Below are positions 26,201 through 33,700 of a stretch of DNA of 39,559 bases, piece by piece (positions within the stretch are counted from its first letter, which is position 1; each line of letters begins with the position of its first letter). The position numbers and the translations under genes are program-made. The notes under the pieces are model-generated. The model did not search any database. It was not told the DNA's origin and saw only the letters and a program-made list of their open reading frames with translations. The stretch is from JBEGQX01 sp041180805 (GTDB lineage: Bacteria > Planctomycetota > Planctomycetia > Gemmatales > Gemmataceae), in NCBI GenBank assembly GCA_041180805.1, contig JBEGQX010000255.1, positions 1 through 39,559 of the forward strand, in the 5' to 3' direction.

Positions 26201-26938
26201 ACCCCCGTAAAAAATATTCCTCATCCTGGCTTCGTGGATGTGGTGGCATTTGATTCGAAGGGAAATTTGGTGGCAACTGGTTGCCATGATGGCAAAGTAA
26301 GGATTGTTGATGTTGGGAAGGGTGCCATTGTCAAAGAAATTGAAGCTCACTCTAAACCTGTGCCATCACCCGTTTATAGTGTTTTATGGTCGCAAGATGG
26401 CAAACGGGTTTATTCTGGTGCCATGGATGGTTCTGTCAAATGTCATGATGCATCAGATGGAAAAATGCAATTTGAGGTCAAGCCATTCATGGAAAAAGAA
26501 TCGGAAAATGGCCACAAAGATGGTGTTTTTGCACTGGCTATGTTGCCTGAAAAAAACATTCTGGCATCCGCCGGAAGTGACCGGGTGATAAAATTCTGGA
26601 ACCTTCAGGATGGAAAATTTATTAAAAATCTCTCAGATAAACAGTTTTCCAAGACCAATGATATGGTTTCTCATCCGGGGTGGATTTATTCTTTGCGCTT
26701 TACGAAAGATGGTGGCAAGCTTTTGGCTTCTGGCGCTGCACCCAAGGGGAAGGGAATTATTTCGTCATGGAATCCATCTTCCGGGGAATTGGAAACAATC
26801 CAAGATATCGGAACTGGTGTGGTTTATTCCATAGGCCTGGATCCAGCCCAAAAAAGCATTTGTTTTTCTGCCGGAAGTGGAAGGCAAGGTGTGGATATGA
26901 ACCCTGTTTATATAACAGATTTTCCCAAGGGAAAGTGA
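23213..26938 (+). CDS. Giant exported WD40 multi-propeller protein
   Basis: The 1241-residue protein has an N-terminal signal peptide or anchor (about residues 18-40, CLLGILFLGMVLEWCGA). After it comes an almost continuous chain of WD40 blades. Blade endings such as KVWDVNSGKEI, KIWDYPSA, QHWNSAENK, KYWNTQAK, LWNLADGKM, VWNLPQGQ, LWDVATGRQ, IWNINNGN, KFWNLQDGKF and SWNPSSGEL show at least 13 recognisable repeats. With degenerate ones in between, two to three stacked propellers are likely. ATG 23213 is preferred over 23192 because GGGGAT lies just upstream. It is outside the cytoplasm if the signal is used, unlike the WD40 protein at 9280. Function unknown; an interaction platform is inferred. 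Its stop is one base from that of the convergent lipoprotein gene. Confidence 0.88.
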   Translation: MPIHFIVEKFHHHVAYRGFARCLLGILFLGMVLEWCGAQESGLPGSGKALKGHVETVYSVAFHPKIRQVVTGSFDKSVKVWDVNSGKEIKSFSGQQGHQQMVLSVAISPDGSMIASGGTDNTLKIWDYPSAHSVWKEKAGDGIFSCSPTPDGKYLAVGFKDGTVKFWKDIPLKDLKELPKNAVIMKGHTAPVTGLQILNNGQKIISSGNDGVIQHWNSAENKVLQKIGAHEGGVTSLLANSNGQVISAGNDGLIKYWNTQAKSVPETEAVTNAEVLTMAFSPDAAIAVFATSKPEIVVYKTNPWAKSATLPVSHADIRKISISADKKWLLAFTQKGALELWNLADGKMISSRLVETDGFLEIGFLGASQYFSAGKPSGIKVWNLPQGQLSPPLALPEKVAQAVSLDDGKNFAWVGASGQLRIGGNNVIAKGLDSNRSAFVISENAKACFVGGNDGSLSLVTNDKKNRKENADKGKVVQLTVLAGNIVSLGEDKVLKFWRNNFLDGKEPEKATPYFEKSLDGQPVNLTSQPAKSLAWIGFADGRIQAFQIADGKLVHDLKSGSGPVREILFSKDSGTLLAILKNGSLKSFDLKVNPPKEMPEFAVGESLSSAISGDGKLAAFLTPDGEKSSLVVVDLLARQKVFSVRLEQKGFGLQFQQDKKALQILFNDAQKSVPLDIENMILGKFLALKNNGFLVLGEDGKNDLKTIPNLSQLVGSMYFSPEVSHAAILADKTIKILKVDDGKELWVLPHPQKVLSVKFSSDKSRVASLAQDGIVRLWDVATGRQLQFYDVGGFANLGDFHPQGQSIFALGKDKKIHSLVLANSKSIASNASVRSLVFLPNGQSFAGICDDKTLKIWNINNGNVEKEFVATSNALGTVAFSPNNQLFVLGGVDSEVRIYQTGDQKLVGSLKTNSGVRNIQFQKENVLAVAGEDGSLVLYSIPFTPGQQISPDFGKMIQGFEIGNQPSGFGFIRESKAIFVADATGLLQEFKIAAETPVKNIPHPGFVDVVAFDSKGNLVATGCHDGKVRIVDVGKGAIVKEIEAHSKPVPSPVYSVLWSQDGKRVYSGAMDGSVKCHDASDGKMQFEVKPFMEKESENGHKDGVFALAMLPEKNILASAGSDRVIKFWNLQDGKFIKNLSDKQFSKTNDMVSHPGWIYSLRFTKDGGKLLASGAAPKGKGIISSWNPSSGELETIQDIGTGVVYSIGLDPAQKSICFSAGSGRQGVDMNPVYITDFPKGK

Positions 26939-26939
26939 G

Positions 26940-28412
26940 CTAGTCCGGTAGCAAACCTGCGCCCTGGCGTACTAGCGATTTGAATTCGTTTTCTGGGATT
27001 TCAGAATCTATTTTAAGCCATTGGTTTTCAATGTCTTTCAAAGTTGACAACGGGGAACCCTGTTCTGACAGAAGATATTTCCTTGTTTCAACCCCAAGAA
27101 TTTTCATTCGGTTTTTTTGATTGGGAATTCTAAGGCAAAGGGTGGGGTTTCTGATATCTGGATGAGTAAGGAACTGGCGGACTGCTTCTTTCAATGCAGA
27201 TGTTCTGGATATATCAAGGTCCAGAGAATCTAAACGGATTTTATCCAGGTGCGAATACCTGCAAAAACCATCGGCCCACGTTTCCATGGCTATCCTTTCG
27301 CTGAATTCCGGCTTGCAAAGGAAGGTTGCAAATGTTTTGGCAAGTTCTTTATGGGAAGATTGTGAGCTTACTCCAATCAATAATGAACCTGAGCCAAGAT
27401 AAGGGATTCGGTTTCCATTTGGCAAAGGTCGAAACATGCTGGTTTTGGAATCAAAGTATCCTTCAGCCCCAGGGATTTGCATGATTCCAAATTTGTCCCT
27501 TATTTTGGCAGTTTTTTGGAATTGTTCAGCTTGCAAGAATGAACCCGGTTGGAAAATTGAATTTCCTTTTGCAAAAGCAGCGGAGTCAGGTGAACGGTAT
27601 TTTTGAATACGCTTCATGATTTCGAGAGCCTTCACAAAACCAGGCGAGGTTATGTTTGGTTTTCCAGTTTGGAAATTGTAAACAAATGTAAAAATGGCAT
27701 TTTCGGTTTCTGAATTTACAGGTTCTCCGGGCCGAACAGGTGGCCTTGAGTACCCGCTGGCAATAGCTAGGTATTCGTTCGCAAGATCCAAGTCATCTGC
27801 GGCCAAACCGGAAAGCGAACCTTTTGAAAAGCTAGGTTGTTTCGAAAAGAATTCCGCTTGAGTGATTAACTCTTCCCAGGTGGATGCTGGTTTCAAATCC
27901 TTTCCAGTGAATTGTTTGAAACTGGATTTATTGTCTTTGTTCTCAAAAAGGTCTTCCCGGTAAAACCCCAGAGTATTTTCGCCCACAAGTGGAAGTGCCA
28001 TAACTTTTCTGTTCCAAAGGGATAGTTTTTCGCGAAATAGCGGTAACACATCCTGCCAGGCCATGGGGTCTCCGGGTTGAGTGATCGCATCGTCAAATGG
28101 CTCTAGCGCTTTTTTTTGCATCAAGTTTCCAAGTTCTTTAGCTGGAAAGATTTGAATATCAGCCGTGCCTACGAATTCTTTGATTTCCAATGGACTTATG
28201 GCATTAATTCTTAAATCCAGATTAAGATTTTTGCCTAAAACCTTGCCTTGGTTTTCTAGAATTCTTTCGGCGATTCCTGAAGGGCATTTAATAACAAGGG
28301 TTTGGCGTATTGGTGCAGGTATGGGGGGAGCGACAGGTTTTTTTCTGGAGCAACCAGCTAAGATTATGCCGAAGATTGCCAGATGCATGAATAGGATGGT
28401 TTTTCTTTGCAT
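26940..28412 (-). CDS. Extracellular solute-binding lipoprotein (family 1-like)
   Basis: The 490-residue protein has a lipoprotein signal (L18-A-G-C21) and then the fold pattern of ABC-transporter solute-binding proteins of the sugar family. This includes a DIQIFPAKELGNLMQKKALEPFDD segment, MALPLVGENTLGFYREDLFE (the typical hinge-side motif), and TWEELITQAEFF. It would sit on the membrane and bind a sugar or oligosaccharide. No permease or ATPase genes are next to it, so it is an orphan here; ligand unknown. It is convergent with the giant WD40 gene (one base between stops) and divergent from the FHA gene. ATG 28412 is fixed by the lipobox position. Confidence 0.88.
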   Translation of the reverse strand: MQRKTILFMHLAIFGIILAGCSRKKPVAPPIPAPIRQTLVIKCPSGIAERILENQGKVLGKNLNLDLRINAISPLEIKEFVGTADIQIFPAKELGNLMQKKALEPFDDAITQPGDPMAWQDVLPLFREKLSLWNRKVMALPLVGENTLGFYREDLFENKDNKSSFKQFTGKDLKPASTWEELITQAEFFSKQPSFSKGSLSGLAADDLDLANEYLAIASGYSRPPVRPGEPVNSETENAIFTFVYNFQTGKPNITSPGFVKALEIMKRIQKYRSPDSAAFAKGNSIFQPGSFLQAEQFQKTAKIRDKFGIMQIPGAEGYFDSKTSMFRPLPNGNRIPYLGSGSLLIGVSSQSSHKELAKTFATFLCKPEFSERIAMETWADGFCRYSHLDKIRLDSLDLDISRTSALKEAVRQFLTHPDIRNPTLCLRIPNQKNRMKILGVETRKYLLSEQGSPLSTLKDIENQWLKIDSEIPENEFKSLVRQGAGLLPD

Positions 28413-28524
28413 AGTTGTGCCCGCTTTTTTTAAAATCTGTAATCATTTTATGGTATTAATGTACATAGGATTCGTTATTGAAGATTGCTCGAATTGAATA
28501 TTTGAAGATGAATGGGTGGGAATC

Positions 28525-29130
28525 ATGAAGATTTGTCTGGTTGTGCTATCTGCTGGCAAAATGCAAGGTAAAGAGATTCCAATAACTGTTGCGGATTTTA
28601 AGATAGGTAGGGATGCAAGTTGCCAGTTAAAACCAGCAGCACCGGGAATAGCTGAAAAGCATTGCGCTGTTCTTGTGAAAGCCGGTAAGGTTTTTCTTAA
28701 GGATTTTGGTTCCTCAGAGGGGACAGTTCTTAATAACACCAAGGTTAATGGTGAACTTGAGATCAAAAATGGTGATCAGTTCAAGGTGGGGCCATTGCAT
28801 TTTGAAGTGAAATTAGAAGCTCCTGCCAAACCCGCTCCTTCTCCAAGCCCCGAAAAACCCAAAGTTGAAAAGCCTGCCTCGGAATCTGCCGAAGGTTCTG
28901 ACGAACCTGATTTGGATGATTTGCTTTTTGATGATGGGGAAAAGAAGGAAGGAACTAAACCATCCTGGAAAGATAATATTGGTAAGGAACCAGCCCAGGA
29001 AACGTCGGGAAACGCTGGGGCCAATACAGCTTCCGGTGAGGCAAAACCTGAGGAAAAACCAAAGCCCACTGGGACCACATCTGATGCTGCTGCTGCACTG
29101 CTTGCTAAATTCAGACCTCCCAAAAAGTAG
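28525..29130 (+). CDS. FHA-domain protein with acidic/Pro-rich tail
   Basis: The 201-residue protein has an FHA (forkhead-associated) domain at residues ~1-95. The signature is FKIGRDASCQLKPAAPGIAEKHC, with VFLKDFGSSEGTVLNNTKV and the C-terminal NGDQFKVGPLHFEV strand. FHA domains bind phosphothreonine peptides. The rest (about 95-201) is a disordered Pro/Glu/Asp/Lys linker (LDDLLFDDGEKK) ending in the short helix AAALLAKFRPPKK. ATG 28525 is used (GTG 28516 upstream is in frame). It heads the rightward run FHA-mutY-tlpA-like. A Ser/Thr kinase partner is likely but not in the window. Confidence 0.9.
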   Translation: MKICLVVLSAGKMQGKEIPITVADFKIGRDASCQLKPAAPGIAEKHCAVLVKAGKVFLKDFGSSEGTVLNNTKVNGELEIKNGDQFKVGPLHFEVKLEAPAKPAPSPSPEKPKVEKPASESAEGSDEPDLDDLLFDDGEKKEGTKPSWKDNIGKEPAQETSGNAGANTASGEAKPEEKPKPTGTTSDAAAALLAKFRPPKK

Positions 29131-29156
29131 TTTTCCTGTTTTTACCAAGGGACAGG

Positions 29157-30254
29157 ATGAAATTCCCTGCAAAAAAGCAACCAAGCCAAACCATAGCGGC
29201 AGCCTTAATCAGTTGGTTTGATAAAAATCAACGGGACCTTCCTTGGAGAAAAACCAGGGACCCTTACTCAATCTGGGTTAGTGAAGTCATGCTTCAACAA
29301 ACTCAGGTTGCAACTGTTATTCCCTATTTCCAGCGTTTTATGGCCGCCTTTCCCAGTGTCAAAAGTCTAGCCTTGGCGGATGAGCAGCATTTGCTATCGC
29401 ATTGGCAGGGATTGGGATACTACCGACGTGCCAGATTTTTACATCAGGCAGCTAAAATCATTCACGCTGATTTTGAAGGAGTAGTTCCCCAGAGTCCTGA
29501 GCAATTGTCGGCTTTGCCTGGGATGGGTAAATATACTTGTAATGCAGTGCTTTCCCAGGCATTTGATAAAAAATTGCCAATTCTTGAAGCTAATAGCAAG
29601 CGCGTGCTTGCCCGGCTTTTTGCCTGGGATAAGTCCGTGGATGATTCTGCCGGCAACAAGTTTCTTTGGCTAAAAGCTGAGGAAATTCTTCCAGAAAAAA
29701 ATGTTGGCCAATTCAACCAGGGCTTGATGGAGTTGGGATCGCTGGTATGCACGGTCACAAAACCTTCATGCAGTGCTTGTCCGCTTTCCGGTTATTGTCT
29801 GGCTCATCTACAAGGTAAAACGGAATCCATTCCACTGAAGAAGTTGAGGCCTGCTGTAACCATTCTGCGGGAAGTCGCGGTGGCTGTTTTTAATAAATCT
29901 GGAATCGTTTTAGGGAAGAGGCCTTCTGGTCAGCGTTGGGCAGGGTTGTGGGAAACTCCCCATAGGGTAATCCAGGAAAATGATAACTCTTCGGATTTGG
30001 CCCAAAATCTTTCCGCGGAATTGTTGCCAAAGAAAATTCGCTCCATTCGCTTGGTAGGCAGGGTTGATTATCCTGTTACGCGATTTCGTTACCTGATGGA
30101 GGTGTTTGCAATTCAATCCAGTGAGGTTTGGCGATCCAGTTTTTATGAGGAAGTAAAAAGAGTTTCCTGGCTGGAAATCAGCGATTTGCCAATGTCTTCT
30201 CCCCAGAGACGTTTATTGAGCCTTATTCGAAAAACCGGCCATTCAGAGAAATAG
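29157..30254 (+). CDS. mutY: A/G-specific adenine DNA glycosylase
   Basis: The 365-residue enzyme removes adenine mispaired with 8-oxoguanine. The sequence shows LPWRKTRDPYSIWVSEVMLQQTQV with catalytic Glu43 and GLGYYRRARFLHQAAK. The helix-hairpin-helix is LSALPGMGKYTCNAVL. The [4Fe-4S] ligands are C198-x6-C205-x2-C208-x5-C214. A C-terminal NUDIX-like domain for 8-oxoG recognition covers about 225-355. Where most MutY enzymes read LDGNVKRVL with an essential Asp, this one has LEANSKRVL (Glu144), a D-to-E change with Asn kept. It starts 26 bases after the FHA gene and is followed after 7 bases by the TlpA-like gene. Confidence 0.96.
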   Translation: MKFPAKKQPSQTIAAALISWFDKNQRDLPWRKTRDPYSIWVSEVMLQQTQVATVIPYFQRFMAAFPSVKSLALADEQHLLSHWQGLGYYRRARFLHQAAKIIHADFEGVVPQSPEQLSALPGMGKYTCNAVLSQAFDKKLPILEANSKRVLARLFAWDKSVDDSAGNKFLWLKAEEILPEKNVGQFNQGLMELGSLVCTVTKPSCSACPLSGYCLAHLQGKTESIPLKKLRPAVTILREVAVAVFNKSGIVLGKRPSGQRWAGLWETPHRVIQENDNSSDLAQNLSAELLPKKIRSIRLVGRVDYPVTRFRYLMEVFAIQSSEVWRSSFYEEVKRVSWLEISDLPMSSPQRRLLSLIRKTGHSEK

Positions 30255-30261
30255 GTGCAAA

Positions 30262-30813
30262 ATGAAAAACTTCGCATGGTTTGCAGTTTTGGGTTTATTC
30301 TGCGGCGCCTGCAGTAAAGAAACCGAAGCCATTGTGGAAGGTACCCGGGTTGGAAACCTTGCCCCTGAAATCCAGGGGGAGGATGCCAGCGGGAAAAAAA
30401 TAAGACTTTCAGACTATCGGGGCAATGTGGTTCTTTTAAGTTTTTGGGCTTCCTGGTGCGGTCCTTGTGTCAAGATGATCCCCCATGAAAAGAAGATTGT
30501 CAGCAAGTTTTCTGGCAGTAAATTCGCAATTTTGGGAATCAATGCCGACAAAGATCGGGAAACGCTGGCCAAGGTTCAGAATCAATTGCAAATGTCATGG
30601 CCATCTGTTTGGGATGGAATTGGTTATGTGGGTAGGGAATGGAACATTGAATTTTTGCCAGTCATGATTGTGATCGATGGGCAAGGAATCATTCGTTTTA
30701 ACTCTAAATCCATCATGGATGACTTGGATTCTTTGGATGAACTTGGATCGCGAATTGAGAAAGAGGTTGAAAAGGCGTTGAAAACTCTGGAGGTTGGAAA
30801 GGCAAAAAAATAA
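30262..30813 (+). CDS. TlpA-like thioredoxin-fold protein (probable lipoprotein)
   Basis: The 183-residue protein has a signal sequence whose end, CGAC (C17), looks like a weak lipobox. A thioredoxin/AhpC-TSA domain of TlpA/ResA type follows: NLAPEIQGEDASGKKIRLSDYRGNVVLLSFWASWCGPC with redox pair C66-G-P-C69, and the cis-Pro region FLPVMIVIDGQG. It would act outside the cytoplasm as a disulfide reductase, for example in cytochrome c maturation or peroxide response. It lies 7 bases after mutY with AGGTG as ribosome binding site. The last codons (AAAAAAA TAA) overlap the T-tract of a terminator used by the opposite strand. Confidence 0.92.
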   Translation: MKNFAWFAVLGLFCGACSKETEAIVEGTRVGNLAPEIQGEDASGKKIRLSDYRGNVVLLSFWASWCGPCVKMIPHEKKIVSKFSGSKFAILGINADKDRETLAKVQNQLQMSWPSVWDGIGYVGREWNIEFLPVMIVIDGQGIIRFNSKSIMDDLDSLDELGSRIEKEVEKALKTLEVGKAKK

Positions 30814-30847
30814 GGCGGGGCGCTTTTCCGGAAAAGCAACCCCGCCT
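30801..30847 (-). terminator. Rho-independent terminator for the BON-domain gene, overlapping the tlpA-like 3' end
   Basis: An imperfect long stem consists of AGGCGGGG (30813-30820) with CCCCGCCT (30840-30847) and an inner palindrome GCTTTTCC/GGAAAAGC (30822-30837). Read on the minus strand it is followed by TTATTTTTTT, the complement of the Lys-Lys-stop codons of the tlpA-like gene. On the plus strand no T-tract follows, so it acts chiefly for the leftward operon. Confidence 0.8.
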
Positions 30848-30869
30848 AACGGGAATGAATCGTTATGAC

Positions 30870-32879
30870 CTAGTCACGAAATTCTAGGTCAACCTTTTCC
30901 TGGGAAAACTCTGGAAGGCTTAATAGTTTCTTCGCCACTTGGGTGATGTCTTTGCCCTTTATCATTTTCAGGCTGATGGTTACTTTTCCACCCTGCTGAT
31001 CCGTTACCTGAATTTCCCTTACCTCTTCCTTGCAAAGGCTTAAAACCGTCTTCTTGTAGGATTCATGCAAGGCGGATTTTGTCGCATTTGATGAGTCATC
31101 ATCAAAAGTGATGGTTCCTTTCCCAACCATGGGTTCATCATCAAAAGTTACAGTGCCTGTTCCAACTTTGGGTTTTGAGTCCTTGGTGTTTGATACCGTG
31201 TTGGCGGTAAATTTTGGGGTTTCGCGTGAAGGTGCTTTATCTGGTTGTAAAGAGACAGGTTTTGCGACAATGGCTTGGGAATTCTTGGTTGTTTCTGTTT
31301 TGGTTAAGGATGGTTTTATAGCCGCCACCTTAGTTGTTTCAGGAATTTGATTTTTAGACGGGTTATTCTTGGCCATCGTTTGCTGACTAGGTATTGCCAA
31401 GGGTTTACTTGTGGCATTGGTAGGTTTTACTGCCAGGTATGGTCTTTCATAGCTGGGATTTTTATCAGAAACCGATTGGTATTGTTCTGGAATATTACCA
31501 TTAAGTTTTTTTCTAGCTTCCGCAAAGGGTACTTCTTTGAGTGTCTGTGGAAAACCCAGCGCATCAGTTCGGACATGAACACTTCCCTTTGGATCGTGTG
31601 CAGGGATCCCTTTCCTAGCGGTTATGGGATCAACCTTTGGTGCAGTTGGCTCAATTGGGGTTTGTTCTATTTTCGCAGTTTTGGTTTTTGTAGTAGGGTT
31701 ATCTGCTGGTTTCGAGGGCTCAACCTTGTCTAATTTTGCGGAAGGTATTGGTTGAAATACTGGAGGTTTGGTTTTGGATTCGCTGGTTGGTATAGCTTCC
31801 ACCTTGGGAAAGTTTTTTGGAGTTCCTTGAGTTTGATTTGAGGGCGGCAGAGCAGATGTATTGTTTTCTTTCTGCTTTGTTGGTGCAGTTGGTTTTTGCA
31901 TCTCGGGAAGAGTTAATGGCTTTCCCACCGGTTTGTTCCAGGTTTGACCAGATTTGGGCGCCTCGGTTATTTCCGTGCTTTTTATGGTTTCAGTTACTTT
32001 TATGGAAGTATTAACCGAAACAGGCAGATCTTTAGGAGTGCCTTTTTCAACTGGTTGCACAATAGGTTGTGCAGGGCTGATATTTTGCGCCGAGATTATA
32101 GTGGGGGTTTTGCCTGTGTTTGTGGTGGCAACAACCGGTGGGTTTTCTGATGGTTTCACCGGCTGGAATACGGGCCAAGATTCAGGTGCGTTTGTCATTC
32201 CCTTGGCAACGGCTTTGGGCATGGATGGGATGAATTTCTGACCATCTTTGGTTAATAAAATCACGGTTTGTTTGCCGCGCACCATGGGTTGGGGTTCAAG
32301 TTGGTTTTCAACCCTTGTGCAACCTGGAATTTTTCTTAATTTCTTGCTAACTTCCAGTTTGTCTTCCAACGAGATAATCGGACCTTTAACCATGATTGTG
32401 CCATCAGCCTGGGCCATGGCTTTAAGCTTTGGGTATGAGGCGCCAAGCTCCATATGCACACATTTTTCAGCAGCCTTTTGAAGATTCTCCTGAGATGACT
32501 TTTGCGTGACATAGGTTGGAAATGGCCATACCCTTATTTCATCCTGGATTGGAATCGTTGTAACTTTTTCTGCCAGGCTTTTTGCCTTCTTGGCAACGGA
32601 CTGCTGATTCGCATTGCCCTTGATAACAAGTTTACCTTTGCGGAAGTAGGCGTGAATGTCGGTGTTGCTGATAGAGGTATCTGCCAGAAATCCCAATTGA
32701 ATTTCCATGGCGGCTTTATTCCCTTCGCATTCCTTCCGGAATTCGGGATTATCCTCCTGAGCGGTAACCGCGGGTTGCTGTTTGCCAATGGGAAAACCAA
32801 TTGCGGGCAATGTGGTTAATAATCCCAGGGAACTTGCGGCCAATAATGTCTGAGCTGTTCTTTTCCATGCGTTGCGCAT
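30870..32879 (-). CDS. Large BON-domain exported protein with Pro/Thr/Lys-rich middle
   Basis: The 669-residue protein begins with a signal peptide (about 1-30, TAQTLLAASSLGLLTTLPAIG). It has two BON-type modules near the N-terminus: HAYFRKGKLVIKGNANQQSVAKKAKSLAEK, then KAMAQADGTIMVKGPIISLEDKLEVSKKL with a following IPGCTRVENQL. A ~350-residue low-complexity Pro/Thr/Lys/Ser region follows. At the C-terminus is a similar alpha/beta module (SLKMIKGKDITQVAKKLLSLPEFS). Before it a short tandem repeat reads VGTGTVTFDDEP / VGKGTITFDDDS. BON domains bind lipid or membrane surfaces. ATG 32879 is preferred to 32897 because of a GGAG site 7 bases upstream. It is second in an operon after the small lipoprotein gene (43 bases). 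Confidence 0.82.
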   Translation of the reverse strand: MRNAWKRTAQTLLAASSLGLLTTLPAIGFPIGKQQPAVTAQEDNPEFRKECEGNKAAMEIQLGFLADTSISNTDIHAYFRKGKLVIKGNANQQSVAKKAKSLAEKVTTIPIQDEIRVWPFPTYVTQKSSQENLQKAAEKCVHMELGASYPKLKAMAQADGTIMVKGPIISLEDKLEVSKKLRKIPGCTRVENQLEPQPMVRGKQTVILLTKDGQKFIPSMPKAVAKGMTNAPESWPVFQPVKPSENPPVVATTNTGKTPTIISAQNISPAQPIVQPVEKGTPKDLPVSVNTSIKVTETIKSTEITEAPKSGQTWNKPVGKPLTLPEMQKPTAPTKQKENNTSALPPSNQTQGTPKNFPKVEAIPTSESKTKPPVFQPIPSAKLDKVEPSKPADNPTTKTKTAKIEQTPIEPTAPKVDPITARKGIPAHDPKGSVHVRTDALGFPQTLKEVPFAEARKKLNGNIPEQYQSVSDKNPSYERPYLAVKPTNATSKPLAIPSQQTMAKNNPSKNQIPETTKVAAIKPSLTKTETTKNSQAIVAKPVSLQPDKAPSRETPKFTANTVSNTKDSKPKVGTGTVTFDDEPMVGKGTITFDDDSSNATKSALHESYKKTVLSLCKEEVREIQVTDQQGGKVTISLKMIKGKDITQVAKKLLSLPEFSQEKVDLEFRD

Positions 32880-32922
32880 GATATTTCTCCATACCATTAG
32901 CTAGATTTTCACTTGCTCAGAA

Positions 32923-33486
32923 TTAGTAACCTGCCAAATCCTTGCTGAAGGACTTCTGTAACTCAGGAGTTCCCGCATAGAGATGCAGATGATCCTTATC
33001 GATGTAAATCACTTGAACGCGAGGTCGTTTAATCTTCACAGGGAAGGGGTATCCGGATTCAATGACTTCGGTGTAGTAGATGGTTGCCTTCCAGTGGCAA
33101 TGATGGAGTTGGGCTGGGCCAACCAAAGGATAAAAGCGTGGAGGATCGATCTTATCCACAAGTCTTTCGGTGACCACCTGAACATCATCGCGATGTTCCT
33201 CATAAACATAAGGGAAACCACGAGCCACATGGGGCATCGCCCTAAGAACCTGTGCCTCATCAGGGGCATCTTCACAAAGGGGTGGATTGCCACCTTCTTT
33301 GATTGGAGGCATGATGGGGGTTCGGTGATCATTCTTGTGAGTGTATTTTTCTTCCATTCTGTCAGTCACCCAGGGGGGTACCGGCACAGGAGTAAAAATA
33401 CCCATGGAAAATGGCATACATCCTGTCAAACCAAAAGAAATGGCTGCCACCAGTCCACCAAACATCCAGCCACGCTTCTTTACCAT
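32923..33486 (-). CDS. Small lipoprotein of unknown family
   Basis: The 187-residue protein has a lipoprotein signal (L20-T-G-C23). It is rich in Pro, His and charged residues (VPPWVTDRMEEKY, RTPIMPPIKEGG). I do not recognise the family. A middle block ARGFPYVYEEHRDDVQVVTERLVDKIDPPRFYPLVGPAQLHHCHWKATIYY looks well ordered and resembles conserved planctomycete hypothetical lipoproteins. ATG 33486 is preferred over 33516 because of AAGGGAT upstream and the lipobox position. Probably co-transcribed with the BON-domain gene. Confidence 0.75.
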   Translation of the reverse strand: MVKKRGWMFGGLVAAISFGLTGCMPFSMGIFTPVPVPPWVTDRMEEKYTHKNDHRTPIMPPIKEGGNPPLCEDAPDEAQVLRAMPHVARGFPYVYEEHRDDVQVVTERLVDKIDPPRFYPLVGPAQLHHCHWKATIYYTEVIESGYPFPVKIKRPRVQVIYIDKDHLHLYAGTPELQKSFSKDLAGY

Positions 33487-33516
33487 GGCAATATCCCTTA
33501 ATTTAAAAATGCTCAT

Positions 33517-33700
33517 CAGGTTCCCGTTTCCTGATTGGTGCTTGCTCCATGAAAAATGGAGAACACCTATTCCTTGAACATTTATCGTCCTAGCGGTTGT
33601 GTGAACTTTAACGGTTGCACCAAAAGAAAAAGTTTTAACGGTTTTAATTGGTAAAATAGGTAGTTATGAGGGTGTCGGTTGTTTGAAAAGAGGGGCCTTT
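33517..33700. promoter_or_regulatory. Divergent control region with repeated CGGTT motifs
   Basis: This region serves the leftward lipoprotein operon and the rightward selenoprotein gene. TTTAACGGTT occurs twice (33607-33616 and 33634-33643) and a related TAGCGGTT at 33591-33598. The CGGTT cores start at 33594, 33612 and 33639, that is 18 and 27 bases apart. This could be an operator. A -10-like TAAAAT lies at 33652-33657 but no matching -35 is clear. The selenoprotein gene has a good AAGAGGGG ribosome binding site at about 33688-33695. Confidence 0.35.
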
